The notes: a model not told the origin generated them from the letters alone. A stretch of 64,000 nucleotides of DNA from Bacteroidota bacterium (GCA_023417785.1 JAEZEH010000145.1:62001-126000), one strand, 5' to 3'; shown: positions 51,034-60,231, numbered from the stretch's first letter. Numbers and translations: made by a program.

Positions 51034-51908
51034 TGGAAACCAGTATCACCAACGGGCCCGTAAGGGTCGTTATTAAATATAAAGGGGCGGAGCTCTCAAG
51101 CTTGTATCACGGCGAACACCAGATCGAATATATCTGGCAGGCTGATCCGGCCTTCTGGGCCAAGTCCTCGCCGGTCCTTTTCCCAATAGTGGGGCAGCTG
51201 AAAAACAATACCTATCAACTGGATGGAGTTCCTTACAGTCTGCCTCGGCATGGGTTTGCACGCGAGCTGAATTTCTGGCTTGAGAAATTAACAGCAGACA
51301 GTGCCGTTTTTGTTTTGAAAAGTAATGCTGAAACCAGAAAGGCGTATCCTTTTGATTTTGAATTACGGATAGGCTATACGCTGAGCGAAGAGGGCGCGCT
51401 GGAAGTCGCCTATGAAGTGTTAAATGCAGGTCGCGAAACAATGTACTTTTCGCTGGGCGCCCATCCGGCTTTCAGAGTTCCCCTGCTTGAGGGCGAGGTG
51501 TACACCGATTATTTTCTGGAGTTTCAGCAAAACGAGGAAGCTGACCGTTGGAAAATAAGCCCAGAAGGACTTATTGAAAATCAACGGCAACCGCTTTTGA
51601 AGAATACGAATCGACTTGACCTTCGTAAAGACCTGTTTTATGAAGATGCACTTGTGTTGAAAGGGCTGACATCAAATGAAATTTCGATACGGTCGCGAAA
51701 TCATTCGCACGGTGCGATATTCAGTTATAATGATTTCCCCTATTTTGGGATCTGGGCATTTCCCGACGCGGATTTCGTCTGCCTTGAGCCGTGGTGCGGA
51801 ATTGCTGACCATGTTGATCACGATCAGCAGCTGAAGCACAAGGAGGGAATCCAGGCTCTTGAATTCGGCGAGCGGTGGACGCGCGCATGGTCACTCCGTT
51901 GTTTTTGA
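51033..51908 (+). CDS. Aldose 1-epimerase family protein (LacX/GalM-like)
   Basis: 291 residues. The N-terminal beta-sandwich pattern has KYKGAELSSLYH and VLFPIVGQLKNN. The catalytic-site motif is LPRHGFAREL with His, and LGAHPAFRVPL and a later CLEPWCGIADHVD are also present. Members interconvert sugar anomers, and the LacX-like subgroup is of unsettled specificity. ATG at 51033 overlaps the ppc stop, so translation is probably coupled. Cytoplasmic: no signal peptide. Confidence 0.88.
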   Translation: METSITNGPVRVVIKYKGAELSSLYHGEHQIEYIWQADPAFWAKSSPVLFPIVGQLKNNTYQLDGVPYSLPRHGFARELNFWLEKLTADSAVFVLKSNAETRKAYPFDFELRIGYTLSEEGALEVAYEVLNAGRETMYFSLGAHPAFRVPLLEGEVYTDYFLEFQQNEEADRWKISPEGLIENQRQPLLKNTNRLDLRKDLFYEDALVLKGLTSNEISIRSRNHSHGAIFSYNDFPYFGIWAFPDADFVCLEPWCGIADHVDHDQQLKHKEGIQALEFGERWTRAWSLRCF

Positions 51909-51959
51909 CAGCTTGAGTCCAACGGTAATTTTATACTATTGTTTTCTTCAATACGGCCA

Positions 51960-53027
51960 ATGAAACGATACGCGCTTTTAATATTTACCTGCCTTTTCCT
52001 CATTCATTCAGGTTCCAATGCGCAAGGGGGTATTAAGTTTTACTCAGCTGACAACAAGCTATTCCGGTACACCGGTCGCATTGACTGGAGTAATCCGGGT
52101 ATTCCAAGATTCTGGCAACCCGGAGTGTACATCTCTGCGAAATTCTCCGGTTCAGCGTGTGAGATTCTGCTTAACGATGAAGTGCTTTGGGGTAAATCGT
52201 TTAATTACGTCAGCGTTTCGGTGGATGGCAGGGAACCCAGGCGTATCCGGATGAAACAGAAAAATGATACGATTCGTATCGAAGGACTTTCGGCGGGCGA
52301 TCACACAATCGTTATCTGCAAGTCCACGGAGGCGGGAATAGGTTACCTGGAGTTTGTCGGTCTGCGCTGTGGCGCGCTGCAGGAATTGCCCTCGCGCGCG
52401 CCGCGAAGGATTGAATTCATTGGCAACTCGATAACCTGCGGCACAGGCAGTGACGTATCTGAAGTACCCTGCGGCTCCCGAGAATGGTACGACCAGCACA
52501 ACGCGTACCTTAGTTACGGCCCGCAAACGGCCCGGACTTTGAATGCAGAATGGCACCTGTCTGCCGTTTCCGGGATCGGTCTAATCCGGAGTTGCTGCGA
52601 GATGGAGATAACCATGCCCCGCGTTTTCGACAAAATCAACATGCGCGACAACGCTGGTTCGTGGGACTTCAGCCAATTTCAGCCAGACGTGGTCACGATC
52701 GCCCTCGGCCAGAACGATGGCAGGCAGGATTCAACAGCATTCTCGGAGGCGTATGTAGCCTTTATATCATTGGTAAGAGATAAATATCCGTCTGCTGCAA
52801 TTGTATGCCTCACCAGCCCGATGGCAGATGAAGGTCTTAATGGCGTATTGCAAAATTACCTTTCCGGCATAGTAAACCGTGTGAATGTTTCCGGAGATTC
52901 GCGTGTTTATAAGTTCTTCTTTAAAAAACGTTATAACCGCGGTTGTGGTGATCACCCCGATCTGCAACAGCATAGCGAAATTGCCGGCGAACTCACGGCG
53001 TTTATCAAAACAATTATGCACTGGTAA
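51960..53027 (+). CDS. Secreted SGNH/GDSL esterase, CE2-like
   Basis: 355 residues with a signal peptide (MKRYALLIFTCLFLIHSGSNAQ). The N-terminal half is a beta-sandwich (GRIDWSNPGIPRFWQPGVYISAKFSG), and the C-terminal half an SGNH hydrolase: block I FIGNSITCGTGSD with the nucleophilic Ser, LGQNDGRQD, and DHPDLQQHSEIAGEL carrying Asp and His. This arrangement fits carbohydrate esterase family 2, which removes acetyl groups from xylan or glucomannan. No T9SS C-terminal domain is visible, so it is probably periplasmic. It lies 51 bp after the epimerase gene. Confidence 0.88.
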   Translation: MKRYALLIFTCLFLIHSGSNAQGGIKFYSADNKLFRYTGRIDWSNPGIPRFWQPGVYISAKFSGSACEILLNDEVLWGKSFNYVSVSVDGREPRRIRMKQKNDTIRIEGLSAGDHTIVICKSTEAGIGYLEFVGLRCGALQELPSRAPRRIEFIGNSITCGTGSDVSEVPCGSREWYDQHNAYLSYGPQTARTLNAEWHLSAVSGIGLIRSCCEMEITMPRVFDKINMRDNAGSWDFSQFQPDVVTIALGQNDGRQDSTAFSEAYVAFISLVRDKYPSAAIVCLTSPMADEGLNGVLQNYLSGIVNRVNVSGDSRVYKFFFKKRYNRGCGDHPDLQQHSEIAGELTAFIKTIMHW

Positions 53028-53028
53028 C

Positions 53029-53445
53029 ATGGGAAGAATTCTGGCTGTGGATTATGGTAAGGTGAGAACCGGATTGGCGGTAACTGACCCACTGCGCCTT
53101 ATTGCAACTCCCCTCGATACGGTTCCATCCGCCGCGCTTATTACTTTTCTCAAGTCATATCTGCAAAAGGAATCGGTAGACGAGTTTGTAGTCGGAATGC
53201 CAAAGACGCTTCGCAACGAGGATTCGGAGATCGCTCCACTTGTGCGAATTTTTGTCACGGAACTTGAGAAGACCTTCCCCGGCAAGCCGGTTACACTTGT
53301 CGACGAACGATTTACCAGCAGCATGGCCATGAAGGCAATGATCGCGGGCGGTATGAAAAAGAAGGACCGCCAGATTAAAGGGAACGTCGATAAAATCAGC
53401 GCCACCATCATTCTGCAATCGTTTCTCGACCGGAAGAATTTCTAA
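53029..53445 (+). CDS. ruvX: Putative Holliday junction resolvase / pre-16S rRNA nuclease RuvX (YqgF)
   Basis: 138 residues of an RNase H-like fold: MGRILAVDYGKVRTGLAVTD at the start (first catalytic Asp), FVVGMPKTLRNEDS and VTLVDERFTSSMA (Glu), and a final Asp in KGNVDKISATIILQSFLD. The family completes 16S rRNA 5' ends or resolves Holliday junctions. ATG at 53029 starts the conserved fold, one base after the esterase stop. Longer in-frame sequence upstream lies inside the esterase gene. Confidence 0.95.
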   Translation: MGRILAVDYGKVRTGLAVTDPLRLIATPLDTVPSAALITFLKSYLQKESVDEFVVGMPKTLRNEDSEIAPLVRIFVTELEKTFPGKPVTLVDERFTSSMAMKAMIAGGMKKKDRQIKGNVDKISATIILQSFLDRKNF

Positions 53446-53465
53446 GTCGGGCAGCCTCCGTGTGA

Positions 53466-53495
53466 TTTACAGTAATAAATAATGCGTTAAATTTG
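53466..53495 (+). promoter_or_regulatory. Start-proximal promoter of def
   Basis: TTTA (53466-53469), an 18-nt spacer and a perfect TAaaTTTG (53488-53495). The def ATG is at 53500, only 4 nt after the -7 element, so the message should begin at or next to the start codon (leaderless). Confidence 0.55.
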
Positions 53496-53499
53496 CGGC

Positions 53500-54051
53500 A
53501 TGATTTATCCCATTGTCATGTACGGCGACCCGGTTCTGCGTCGAAAGGCGCAGGACATCGAGCCAGGCACGGATCTCCAGCAGTTGATTGAAGCTATGTT
53601 TGAAACGATGCAGGCTGCCAGCGGGATTGGCCTCGCGGCTCCTCAGATCGGCAAGAGTATTCGACTTTTTGTTGTTGATGGAACGGCCCTCGAAGACGAG
53701 CCGGGCATGGAAGATTTCCGCAAAGCGTTCATCAACCCGGTCATTCTGGAGGAGATCGGAACACCCTGGGATTTTGAGGAAGGTTGCCTGAGCATCCCAA
53801 ATATTCGCGAAAAGGTGTCGCGAAAAGCGGAGCTGCGAATCCGTTATTATGACGAAAACTGGGAGTTGAAAGAAGAGGTTTATGACGGGATGAAAGCACG
53901 CATTATTCAGCATGAATACGACCACATCGAAGGAAAAATGTTTGTCGACTATCTCACCCCGCTGAAAAAACGGTTGCTGAAGGGAAAATTGGCCGATATT
54001 TCAAAAGGAAAGGTAGATACCGAATACCGCATTGTTGCTGCCGGAAAGTAG
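53500..54051 (+). CDS. def: Peptide deformylase
   Basis: 183 residues with all three catalytic motifs: GIGLAAPQ (42-49), EGCLS (94-98, metal-binding Cys) and QHEYDH (137-142, two metal His and catalytic Glu). It removes the formyl group from nascent proteins. Length is normal for type I enzymes. The conserved N-terminus MIYPIVMYGDPVLR fixes the start, which makes the leaderless promoter reading credible. Confidence 0.97.
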   Translation: MIYPIVMYGDPVLRRKAQDIEPGTDLQQLIEAMFETMQAASGIGLAAPQIGKSIRLFVVDGTALEDEPGMEDFRKAFINPVILEEIGTPWDFEEGCLSIPNIREKVSRKAELRIRYYDENWELKEEVYDGMKARIIQHEYDHIEGKMFVDYLTPLKKRLLKGKLADISKGKVDTEYRIVAAGK

Positions 54052-54084
54052 TTGGGCAACGCTCCTTTATGATCCATCCCTGCA

Positions 54085-55227
54085 ATGAAAATAACTTCCC
54101 GATTGCCGGACGTCGGCACAACGATCTTCACGGTAATGTCGCGGCTTTCCGCCGAGCACGGAGCTATTAATCTGTCACAAGGGTTTCCTGACTTTCCGAT
54201 TGATCCGCACCTAATCGAACTGGTAAATGCGGCAATGATCAGAGGTCATAACCAGTATGCACCAATGGAGGGTGCGCCGGAATTACGGCGCCGGATTGCC
54301 GGAGTGCTGGCGCGCGCGTACGGTGTGCAGATCAATCCCGAATCCGAGATCACCATAACGGCGGGAGCAACTGAGGCGCTGTTTAGTGTAATTGCGGCAT
54401 TTGTATCACCCGGCGATGAAGTTATCCTTTTCGACCCCGCGTATGATTCCTATGCCCCGGCAGTTCGCCTGAATGGAGGCATTCCAGTTCATGTCACCTT
54501 ACGCTATCCGGATTTCAGTATCGATTGGACAGTGGTAAACCGGTTCGTCAATAACAAGACGAAAATGATTGTCATAAACACCCCCCACAACCCCCTGGGT
54601 ACTGTTCTCGACGCTCACGACATGGCAGAGTTGGATAAACTCGCTGAACGCCATAACCTCATCGTTCTTAGTGACGAAGTTTACGAACGCCTTGTCTACG
54701 ATGGGCAGTCGCATCAAAGCGTACTCCGGTTTGCAAACCTCTTCTCGAGGAGCTGTGCATGTTTTTCATTTGGAAAGACTTTGCATGCCACGGGTTGGAA
54801 AGTTGGGTATGTTGTCGGGCCTGCCGAACTGATGAAGGAAGTCAGGAAAACACATCAGTACATCACGTTCAGCGTTAATACGCCGGTGCAGCATGCGCTT
54901 GCCGAATACCTTAGCCTGAACGATAGACTCGAGAAAATTCCATCCTTTTATCAGCGTAAGCGAGACCTGTTCCTCGAACAAATTAAAGGGTCTTCATTTG
55001 AACCGCTTCCTTGTCGCGGGTCCTATTTTCAACTTCTCTCCTATCGGAATGTATCTTCAAAATCAGATGAGGAAATGGCTAAGGGACTGATTAGCGACCA
55101 CAAAATAGCTGCTATACCCGTTTCCGTTTTCTACAAAGATCGGGTGGATGCAAAAATCCTCCGGTTCTGTTTTGCCAAAAAGGACGAGACCCTGGAGCGC
55201 GCGGGAGAAATACTCCGGCAGATTTAG
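54085..55227 (+). CDS. Class I aminotransferase, methionine/kynurenine aminotransferase type
   Basis: 380 residues of fold type I PLP enzyme: INLSQGFPDFP, NQYAPMEGAPELRR, TITAGATEALFSVI, INTPHNPLGT, VLSDEVYERLVYDG, and the PLP Lys in FSFGKTLHATGWKVGY. The sequence resembles YbdL/KAT II-like enzymes that transaminate methionine, glutamine or kynurenine. An omega-amidase gene 2.5 kb downstream would remove the alpha-keto acid amide formed from glutamine, fitting a methionine-salvage role. It starts 33 bp after def. Confidence 0.9.
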   Translation: MKITSRLPDVGTTIFTVMSRLSAEHGAINLSQGFPDFPIDPHLIELVNAAMIRGHNQYAPMEGAPELRRRIAGVLARAYGVQINPESEITITAGATEALFSVIAAFVSPGDEVILFDPAYDSYAPAVRLNGGIPVHVTLRYPDFSIDWTVVNRFVNNKTKMIVINTPHNPLGTVLDAHDMAELDKLAERHNLIVLSDEVYERLVYDGQSHQSVLRFANLFSRSCACFSFGKTLHATGWKVGYVVGPAELMKEVRKTHQYITFSVNTPVQHALAEYLSLNDRLEKIPSFYQRKRDLFLEQIKGSSFEPLPCRGSYFQLLSYRNVSSKSDEEMAKGLISDHKIAAIPVSVFYKDRVDAKILRFCFAKKDETLERAGEILRQI

Positions 55228-55267
55228 GTCCTGCAATAAGTATTAACAGACTTCGTCTACATCACCA

Positions 55268-56404
55268 ATGTTCTTGAGGATAATCACGGGAATCTTAAAA
55301 CGTATGCTAATTGGTTTTCTTTTAGTCGTAGTGACTCTTTCCGTGGGAACCTGGATTTTTTTGCAACAGCCGAAATTCGGAAAATACCCTTCGGGTGACA
55401 GGTTGGAACGAATAAAAAAATCTCCGAATTATAGTGACGGCAAATTCCGGAACCTGAGCGTCACGCCTGACCTTACCGAGGGATCCACTTATTACTCGGT
55501 GATGAAGGAATTCATTTTTTCAGACAGGCCGCGACGAAAGCCAGTAGATAGTATTCCCTCGACGAAGACTGATCTCCACGCACTGGACCTTGATCAAAAT
55601 TCGCTGGTGTGGTTCGGTCATTCGTCGTACTACCTGCAAATCGATGGAAAGCGTTTCCTGGTGGATCCGGTATTAAGTGGAGCCGCGTCTCCTGTGGCAG
55701 CGACAACAAGAAGTTTTCCCGGTACCGATGTTTATTCACCTGAAGATATTCCTTCAATTGACTACCTCCTCATTACCCACGACCATTGGGACCACCTGGA
55801 TTACAAAACACTCATTGCGTTGCGCGACCGCGTAAGTATGGTATTCTGCGGACTGGGAGTGGGTGCTCATCTTGAACAATGGGGATATGATTCTGACAGG
55901 ATTGTAGAATTGGATTGGTATGACTCAGCCGAACTTGAACCGGGTTTCTCTCTTCACATCAGGCCGGCCCGACACTTTTCAGGAAGAGGTCTCCTTCGCA
56001 ACAGATCTCTATGGGTTTCCTTCGTCCTCGAAGCTCCTTCGACAAGACTTTATCTCGGAGGAGATAGCGGATTTGATAATCATTTCAGAAGCATTGGAGA
56101 AGAGTTCGGTTCGTTCGATCTCGCAATTCTTGAGAACGGCCAGTATGATAAAAGCTGGAAGTATATTCACCTTATGCCTGAGGAAGTAATCCTTGCATCA
56201 ACGGAACTTCGGGCAAAACGACTTCTCGCCGTACATTCATCTAAGTTTGCCCTGGGAAATCATCCTTGGGATGAACCTTTGATCAGGGTTTCAAAGCTTG
56301 CTGCGGAAGAGAATGTTAAACTCATAACACCCATGATTGGACAAGCGGTAAACCTACGGGATTCGGCTCAAAGGTTCGACCATTGGTGGAACGGTGTTCA
56401 ATGA
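55268..56404 (+). CDS. Membrane-anchored metallo-beta-lactamase-fold hydrolase (NAPE-PLD-like)
   Basis: 378 residues. An N-terminal membrane helix (MLIGFLLVVVTLSVGTWIFL) precedes an MBL domain: VWFGHSSYYLQIDGKRFLVDPVL, THDHWDHLD (zinc site HxHxDH, first His at 171), PARHFSGRG, LYLGGDSGFDNH, and AVHSSKFALGNHPWDEP. The layout is that of NAPE-PLD/UlaG-like hydrolases such as RomA-type proteins. The substrate may be a phospholipid derivative or other phosphodiester. Active site faces outward if the helix is an N-in anchor. Confidence 0.87.
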   Translation: MFLRIITGILKRMLIGFLLVVVTLSVGTWIFLQQPKFGKYPSGDRLERIKKSPNYSDGKFRNLSVTPDLTEGSTYYSVMKEFIFSDRPRRKPVDSIPSTKTDLHALDLDQNSLVWFGHSSYYLQIDGKRFLVDPVLSGAASPVAATTRSFPGTDVYSPEDIPSIDYLLITHDHWDHLDYKTLIALRDRVSMVFCGLGVGAHLEQWGYDSDRIVELDWYDSAELEPGFSLHIRPARHFSGRGLLRNRSLWVSFVLEAPSTRLYLGGDSGFDNHFRSIGEEFGSFDLAILENGQYDKSWKYIHLMPEEVILASTELRAKRLLAVHSSKFALGNHPWDEPLIRVSKLAAEENVKLITPMIGQAVNLRDSAQRFDHWWNGVQ

Positions 56405-56426
56405 TCCCTGACGTCAAAGTCATTAT

Positions 56427-56490
56427 ACTTTAATTATTAAAGTAATATTACCTGATGACGACAGTAATGCACTTAAGTGACTGCGGTCAC
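56427..56490. repeat. Cluster of palindromes upstream of the PAS kinase
   Basis: Three perfect dyads lie in 64 bp: ACTTTAAT-T-ATTAAAGT (56427-56443), CACTTAAGTG (56470-56479), and GTGAC-TGCG-GTCAC (56477-56490), the last two overlapping. They precede the PAS-kinase ATG (56528) by 38-100 bp and follow the metallo-hydrolase stop by 23 bp. Overlapping operator sites, or a weak terminator for the first dyad, are both possible. Confidence 0.45.
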
Positions 56491-56527
56491 GTTCAATAAT
56501 TGCGGAATCCGCGTTATTGATTATAGC

Positions 56528-57604
56528 ATGAAGAAGTCTCAACATCCCTTTCACATTTTGCAGGAAGTATTCGAACTTCTGCCTGACGCGGTGCTCGTGG
56601 TGGATGGGACGGGCCGGATCATGTTCTACAACACGCAACTGGCTGCTCTCCTGGGTTATTCTTCTTTTGAGTTACTAGCACAATCAATAGACCTCATAAT
56701 TCCGGAACGCTTTCGACAGCAGCATTCCGCTCATGTCAGCGACTTTTTTGTTCGTAAGCAAACGCGTAAAATGGCCGCGGGGACCCGTCTCTATGCATTA
56801 AAAAAAGATGGCAGCGAAGTGCAGGTGGATATCGCCCTGTCACCATACGAAGTCGCCGGTACCCCCTACAGTATTGCAGTGATTCGTGAACTTTCAGACA
56901 AACGTTATCTTGAAGAAAAGATTGGTTCCCTGGAGCGCACAAAGGAAGAGCTGGAACGTTTCGCGTGTATCGTGAGCCATGACCTTAAGGCACCCGTGAA
57001 ACGGATCCATACTCTCGTAGATATGATCCTGAAAGATTTACCGGTAGAACCGGGGGAAAATCTGCGCGAACTGATTGGGTACCTCAACCAAAGTATTTCA
57101 CTCACCGAAAAATTAATTTCCGGGATTCTGGAGCAGGCCCGCACGCAGCATTTGCAAAGTATAGAAATAATCCCGCTTGACGATGTACTAAAGGAAGTCT
57201 CCCAGGGCATCGTAATTCCTGAAAACTTTGTAATTCGGTCAATGAAAGCATTGCCCGAAGTTCGAGGAAACAAAACGCATTGGGTCCAGATTTTCATCAA
57301 TCTGATTACCAACGCGATGAAGTATAACGACAAGGAGCAGGGGATTCTTGAAATTGACTGGACATCGGATGAGCGTTTTACCATCATTACTTTCGCCGAT
57401 AACGGCATGGTGGTTCCGGAAAATAAACGGCAATCTATTTTTAACATGTTTACACGAGGCGAGCACCACCCGTCGGATGGTTCCTCCCATGGAATAGGCC
57501 TTTCAATTGTCAAAAAAATCACGGAGGCTGTAGGCGGCAACGTTGAATATCAGCCAAGCTATCTGGGTGGATCGGCTTTTCGGGTTCAGTGGCCGCGATT
57601 TTAA
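56528..57604 (+). CDS. PAS-domain sensor histidine kinase (cytoplasmic, orphan)
   Basis: 358 residues. One PAS domain (about 8-125: LPDAVLVVDGTGRIMFYNTQLAALLGYS, YSIAVIRELSDKRYLEE) is linked to HisKA with the acceptor His near residue 151 (IVSHDLKAPVKRI) and an HATPase domain (INLITNAMKYND, FADNGMVVPEN, GSSHGIGLSIVKK). There are no membrane helices. No response regulator is next to it. ATG at 56528 is chosen because earlier in-frame codons (GTG 56477) fall in the palindromic upstream region. Confidence 0.88.
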   Translation: MKKSQHPFHILQEVFELLPDAVLVVDGTGRIMFYNTQLAALLGYSSFELLAQSIDLIIPERFRQQHSAHVSDFFVRKQTRKMAAGTRLYALKKDGSEVQVDIALSPYEVAGTPYSIAVIRELSDKRYLEEKIGSLERTKEELERFACIVSHDLKAPVKRIHTLVDMILKDLPVEPGENLRELIGYLNQSISLTEKLISGILEQARTQHLQSIEIIPLDDVLKEVSQGIVIPENFVIRSMKALPEVRGNKTHWVQIFINLITNAMKYNDKEQGILEIDWTSDERFTIITFADNGMVVPENKRQSIFNMFTRGEHHPSDGSSHGIGLSIVKKITEAVGGNVEYQPSYLGGSAFRVQWPRF

Positions 57605-57718
57605 TTTTGAACGGAATCCCGGCGTAGCGCACGCTAACCACCACTCCCGGATTACCTGGAAAAAGACCTTCAATTTTCACGGGCTTTTGTTTTCTTTGCG
57701 GTCCGGAACAATCCCACT

Positions 57719-58531
57719 ATGCAGGACTTAAAAATCACCCTAATTCAATCAGACCTTCATTGGGAGGAAGTTGATGCCAATTTGTCCATGTTTGAAGAAA
57801 AGATCTGGCAGATCAACCGGTCTACCGACGTAATCATTCTTCCCGAAATGTTTACTACCGGTTTCACCATGGCAGCTTCGAAATTAGCGGAGCATATGAA
57901 CATGAAAACCTTCAAATGGATGAAGCAGATGGCTGACCAGACCGGAGCACTCATCCTGGGGAGTTACATAGTGAAAGTGCACGACATGTACTTTAACCGC
58001 CTTCTTTGGATGGAACCGGGTGGAAGTTATCGTACTTACGACAAACGGCACCTTTTCCGGATGGCTAATGAACACAAGACCTTTTCGCCTGGGGAAAGTC
58101 TGCTTATCGCCACCTGGAAGGGATGGCGAATCTGTCCGCTGGTTTGTTATGACCTCAGGTTCCCTGTCTGGTCACGGAACCGGTGGGACAAGGAGTCTGA
58201 TACGCTGGCCTACGATGTTTCAATCTACGTGGCCAACTGGCCGACCGCCCGCATCGATGCGTGGGATACGCTGCTGCGGGCCCGCGCAATCGAAAATGTG
58301 AGCTATGTGGTGGGTGTCAACCGGATAGGCATCGATGGAACCGGCGTGGAACACAATGGCAGATCCGCAATCATTAGCCCGAAAGGTGAGGCTATTTTTA
58401 CAAACGAGGGCGCCGAGATCATCCATACTGTCGAGTTGAATGCCAATTCGCTCCACGCATTTCGTCACCGGTTTCCCGCCTACCAGGATGCCGATGACTT
58501 CTCTATCGAATTTGAGTACGAGGAGGATTAG
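57719..58531 (+). CDS. Carbon-nitrogen hydrolase, omega-amidase (YafV/NIT2-like)
   Basis: 270 residues of the nitrilase superfamily with the full triad: E43 in LPEMFTTGF, K109 in TYDKRHLF and C143 in PLVCYDLRFPVWSRN. It closely resembles omega-amidase, which hydrolyses alpha-ketoglutaramate or alpha-ketosuccinamate, by-products of glutamine or asparagine transaminases. A matching aminotransferase lies upstream at 54.1 kb. It is in the same orientation as purH. Confidence 0.93.
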   Translation: MQDLKITLIQSDLHWEEVDANLSMFEEKIWQINRSTDVIILPEMFTTGFTMAASKLAEHMNMKTFKWMKQMADQTGALILGSYIVKVHDMYFNRLLWMEPGGSYRTYDKRHLFRMANEHKTFSPGESLLIATWKGWRICPLVCYDLRFPVWSRNRWDKESDTLAYDVSIYVANWPTARIDAWDTLLRARAIENVSYVVGVNRIGIDGTGVEHNGRSAIISPKGEAIFTNEGAEIIHTVELNANSLHAFRHRFPAYQDADDFSIEFEYEED

Positions 58532-58590
58532 TCGCGGACTGAGCGTAGCTGCGAAAGGCATTGTGGCAGTCGATGAAATTGAGTGATCTG

Positions 58591-58621
58591 CTTGAATCCT
58601 GCCAAAGGTCTTTTAGTTTTG
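58591..58621 (+). promoter_or_regulatory. Promoter of purH
   Basis: CTTG (58591-58594), a 19-nt spacer and a perfect TAgtTTTG (58614-58621), ending 26 bp before the purH ATG. No purine riboswitch or PurR-type box was recognised. Confidence 0.58.
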
Positions 58622-58647
58622 CAGCGTCATTCTAAACCCTGATCCTA

Positions 58648-60174
58648 ATGTCGTCGCGCAAAATCTCCCGTGCCCTTATCAGTGTCTTTTATAAGGATAA
58701 CCTGGAACCGGTTATTCACGAACTCGGGAAAAGCGGAGTAGAGTTTGTTTCCACAGGTGGAACACAGGAATTCATAGAAAAGCTTGGCTACCGTGTTACG
58801 CCGGTCGAGGAGCTAACGGGTTATCCATCAATTTTTGGCGGAAGAGTAAAAACACTTCACCCGGCGGTTTTTGGGGGAATTCTTTTCAGGCGTGATGAGC
58901 CCGGAGACCTCAAACAGGCCGAAGAGTTCAGCATTGCGCCAATCGATCTGGTAATTGTAGACCTTTACCCTTTTGAAGAAACAGTAGCTAAAGGAGGCAC
59001 TGAGGGCGAAATCATTGAGAAGATCGACATCGGTGGCATTTCCCTGATTCGCGGTGCGGCCAAAAACTTCGCTGATGTATTGGTGATTTCTTCACAAGAC
59101 CAATATGCCGGACTCACAGAACTGCTTCGGAGCAAGAACGGTTCTACAGACCTGGAAGACCGGAAAAAGTTTGCGGCTCTGGCATTCGACGTAACGTCCC
59201 ACTACGATTCAGCTATTTTCCAGTACTTCAATTCAGAACAACAGCACCCGAGTTTCAAGGCATCGTTCCGGAATGGAAGGGTACTGCGCTACGGTGAAAA
59301 TCCCCATCAGAAAGGAACCTATTTCGGTGACCTCGACGGATTGTTCGAACAGCTGAATGGGAAGGAACTGTCGTATAACAATCTTGTCGACGTCGACGCC
59401 GCACTAAATCTTGTACAGGAGTTCGAAGGCCAGACGGCCTTCGTTATAATCAAGCACACCAATGCGTGTGGCGTGGCTACCGCCCCGACGGTACGCGAGG
59501 CCTACCTTAAAGCTTTCGCTGCCGACACGGTTTCTGCTTTTGGCGGCGTGCTGGCCTCAAATAAAGCTATTGATATCACGGCGGCTGAGGAATTAAACAA
59601 ACTCTTCTTTGAGATTCTCATCGCCCCTTCGTTCGACGACGATGCGCTTACCTTGTTGCGTTCGAAGAAGAACCGGATGATCTTGCTACAGAAGAAACTA
59701 CTATCCGGTAAGAAACAATTCAAGAGTATTCTCGATGGCGTCATTAAGCAGGACCTCGACCTGAAGACCGATAGCCGCGGTGATTTGAAGGTCGTCACAA
59801 AGAGATCTCCATCGGAAAATGAAATAGACGCCCTGTTATTCGCGAGCAAGATTTGTAAACATACCAAATCAAATACGATCGTACTTGCCAATGACGGGCA
59901 GCTACTTGCCAGCGGTGTTGGTCAGACCTCACGTGTCGATGCCCTTAAGCAAGCCATCGAAAAAGCTGCAGCTTTCGGGTTTACCTTACAGGGGGCAGTA
60001 ATGGCATCGGATGCTTTCTTTCCTTTTCCAGATTGCGTCGAGATTGCTGATCAACAAGGTATTAAAGCGGTGATACAACCCGGCGGCTCCGTGAAGGATC
60101 AGGATTCGATAAAGTACTGCGATCAGCACGATATGGCTATGGTGTTCACGGGTATCCGTCACTTCAAACATTAG
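58648..60174 (+). CDS. purH: Bifunctional AICAR formyltransferase / IMP cyclohydrolase
   Basis: 508 residues, normal length. The N-terminal cyclohydrolase domain has RALISVFYKDNLEPVIHELGKSG, VEFVSTGGTQEFI, GRVKTLHPAVFGGIL and IDLVIVDLYPFEE. The C-terminal formyltransferase domain has RYGENPHQKG, VIIKHTNACGVA, ASDAFFPFPD and IKAVIQPGGSVKDQD. It carries out the last two steps of IMP synthesis. Not in an operon with other pur genes here; IMP made by it feeds guaB, encoded 20 kb away. Confidence 0.98.
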   Translation: MSSRKISRALISVFYKDNLEPVIHELGKSGVEFVSTGGTQEFIEKLGYRVTPVEELTGYPSIFGGRVKTLHPAVFGGILFRRDEPGDLKQAEEFSIAPIDLVIVDLYPFEETVAKGGTEGEIIEKIDIGGISLIRGAAKNFADVLVISSQDQYAGLTELLRSKNGSTDLEDRKKFAALAFDVTSHYDSAIFQYFNSEQQHPSFKASFRNGRVLRYGENPHQKGTYFGDLDGLFEQLNGKELSYNNLVDVDAALNLVQEFEGQTAFVIIKHTNACGVATAPTVREAYLKAFAADTVSAFGGVLASNKAIDITAAEELNKLFFEILIAPSFDDDALTLLRSKKNRMILLQKKLLSGKKQFKSILDGVIKQDLDLKTDSRGDLKVVTKRSPSENEIDALLFASKICKHTKSNTIVLANDGQLLASGVGQTSRVDALKQAIEKAAAFGFTLQGAVMASDAFFPFPDCVEIADQQGIKAVIQPGGSVKDQDSIKYCDQHDMAMVFTGIRHFKH

Positions 60175-60231
60175 TACATCCGCTGGCAGAAGACTTGAAT
60201 AGGTAACGGGTCTCGTACCGGCGACATGTGG

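Noticed and set aside
51960..53027. SGNH esterase as T9SS cargo
   Set aside because: Signal peptide present, but the C-terminus ends in the catalytic domain (DHPDLQQH and a final helix) with no Ig-like CTD sorting domain.
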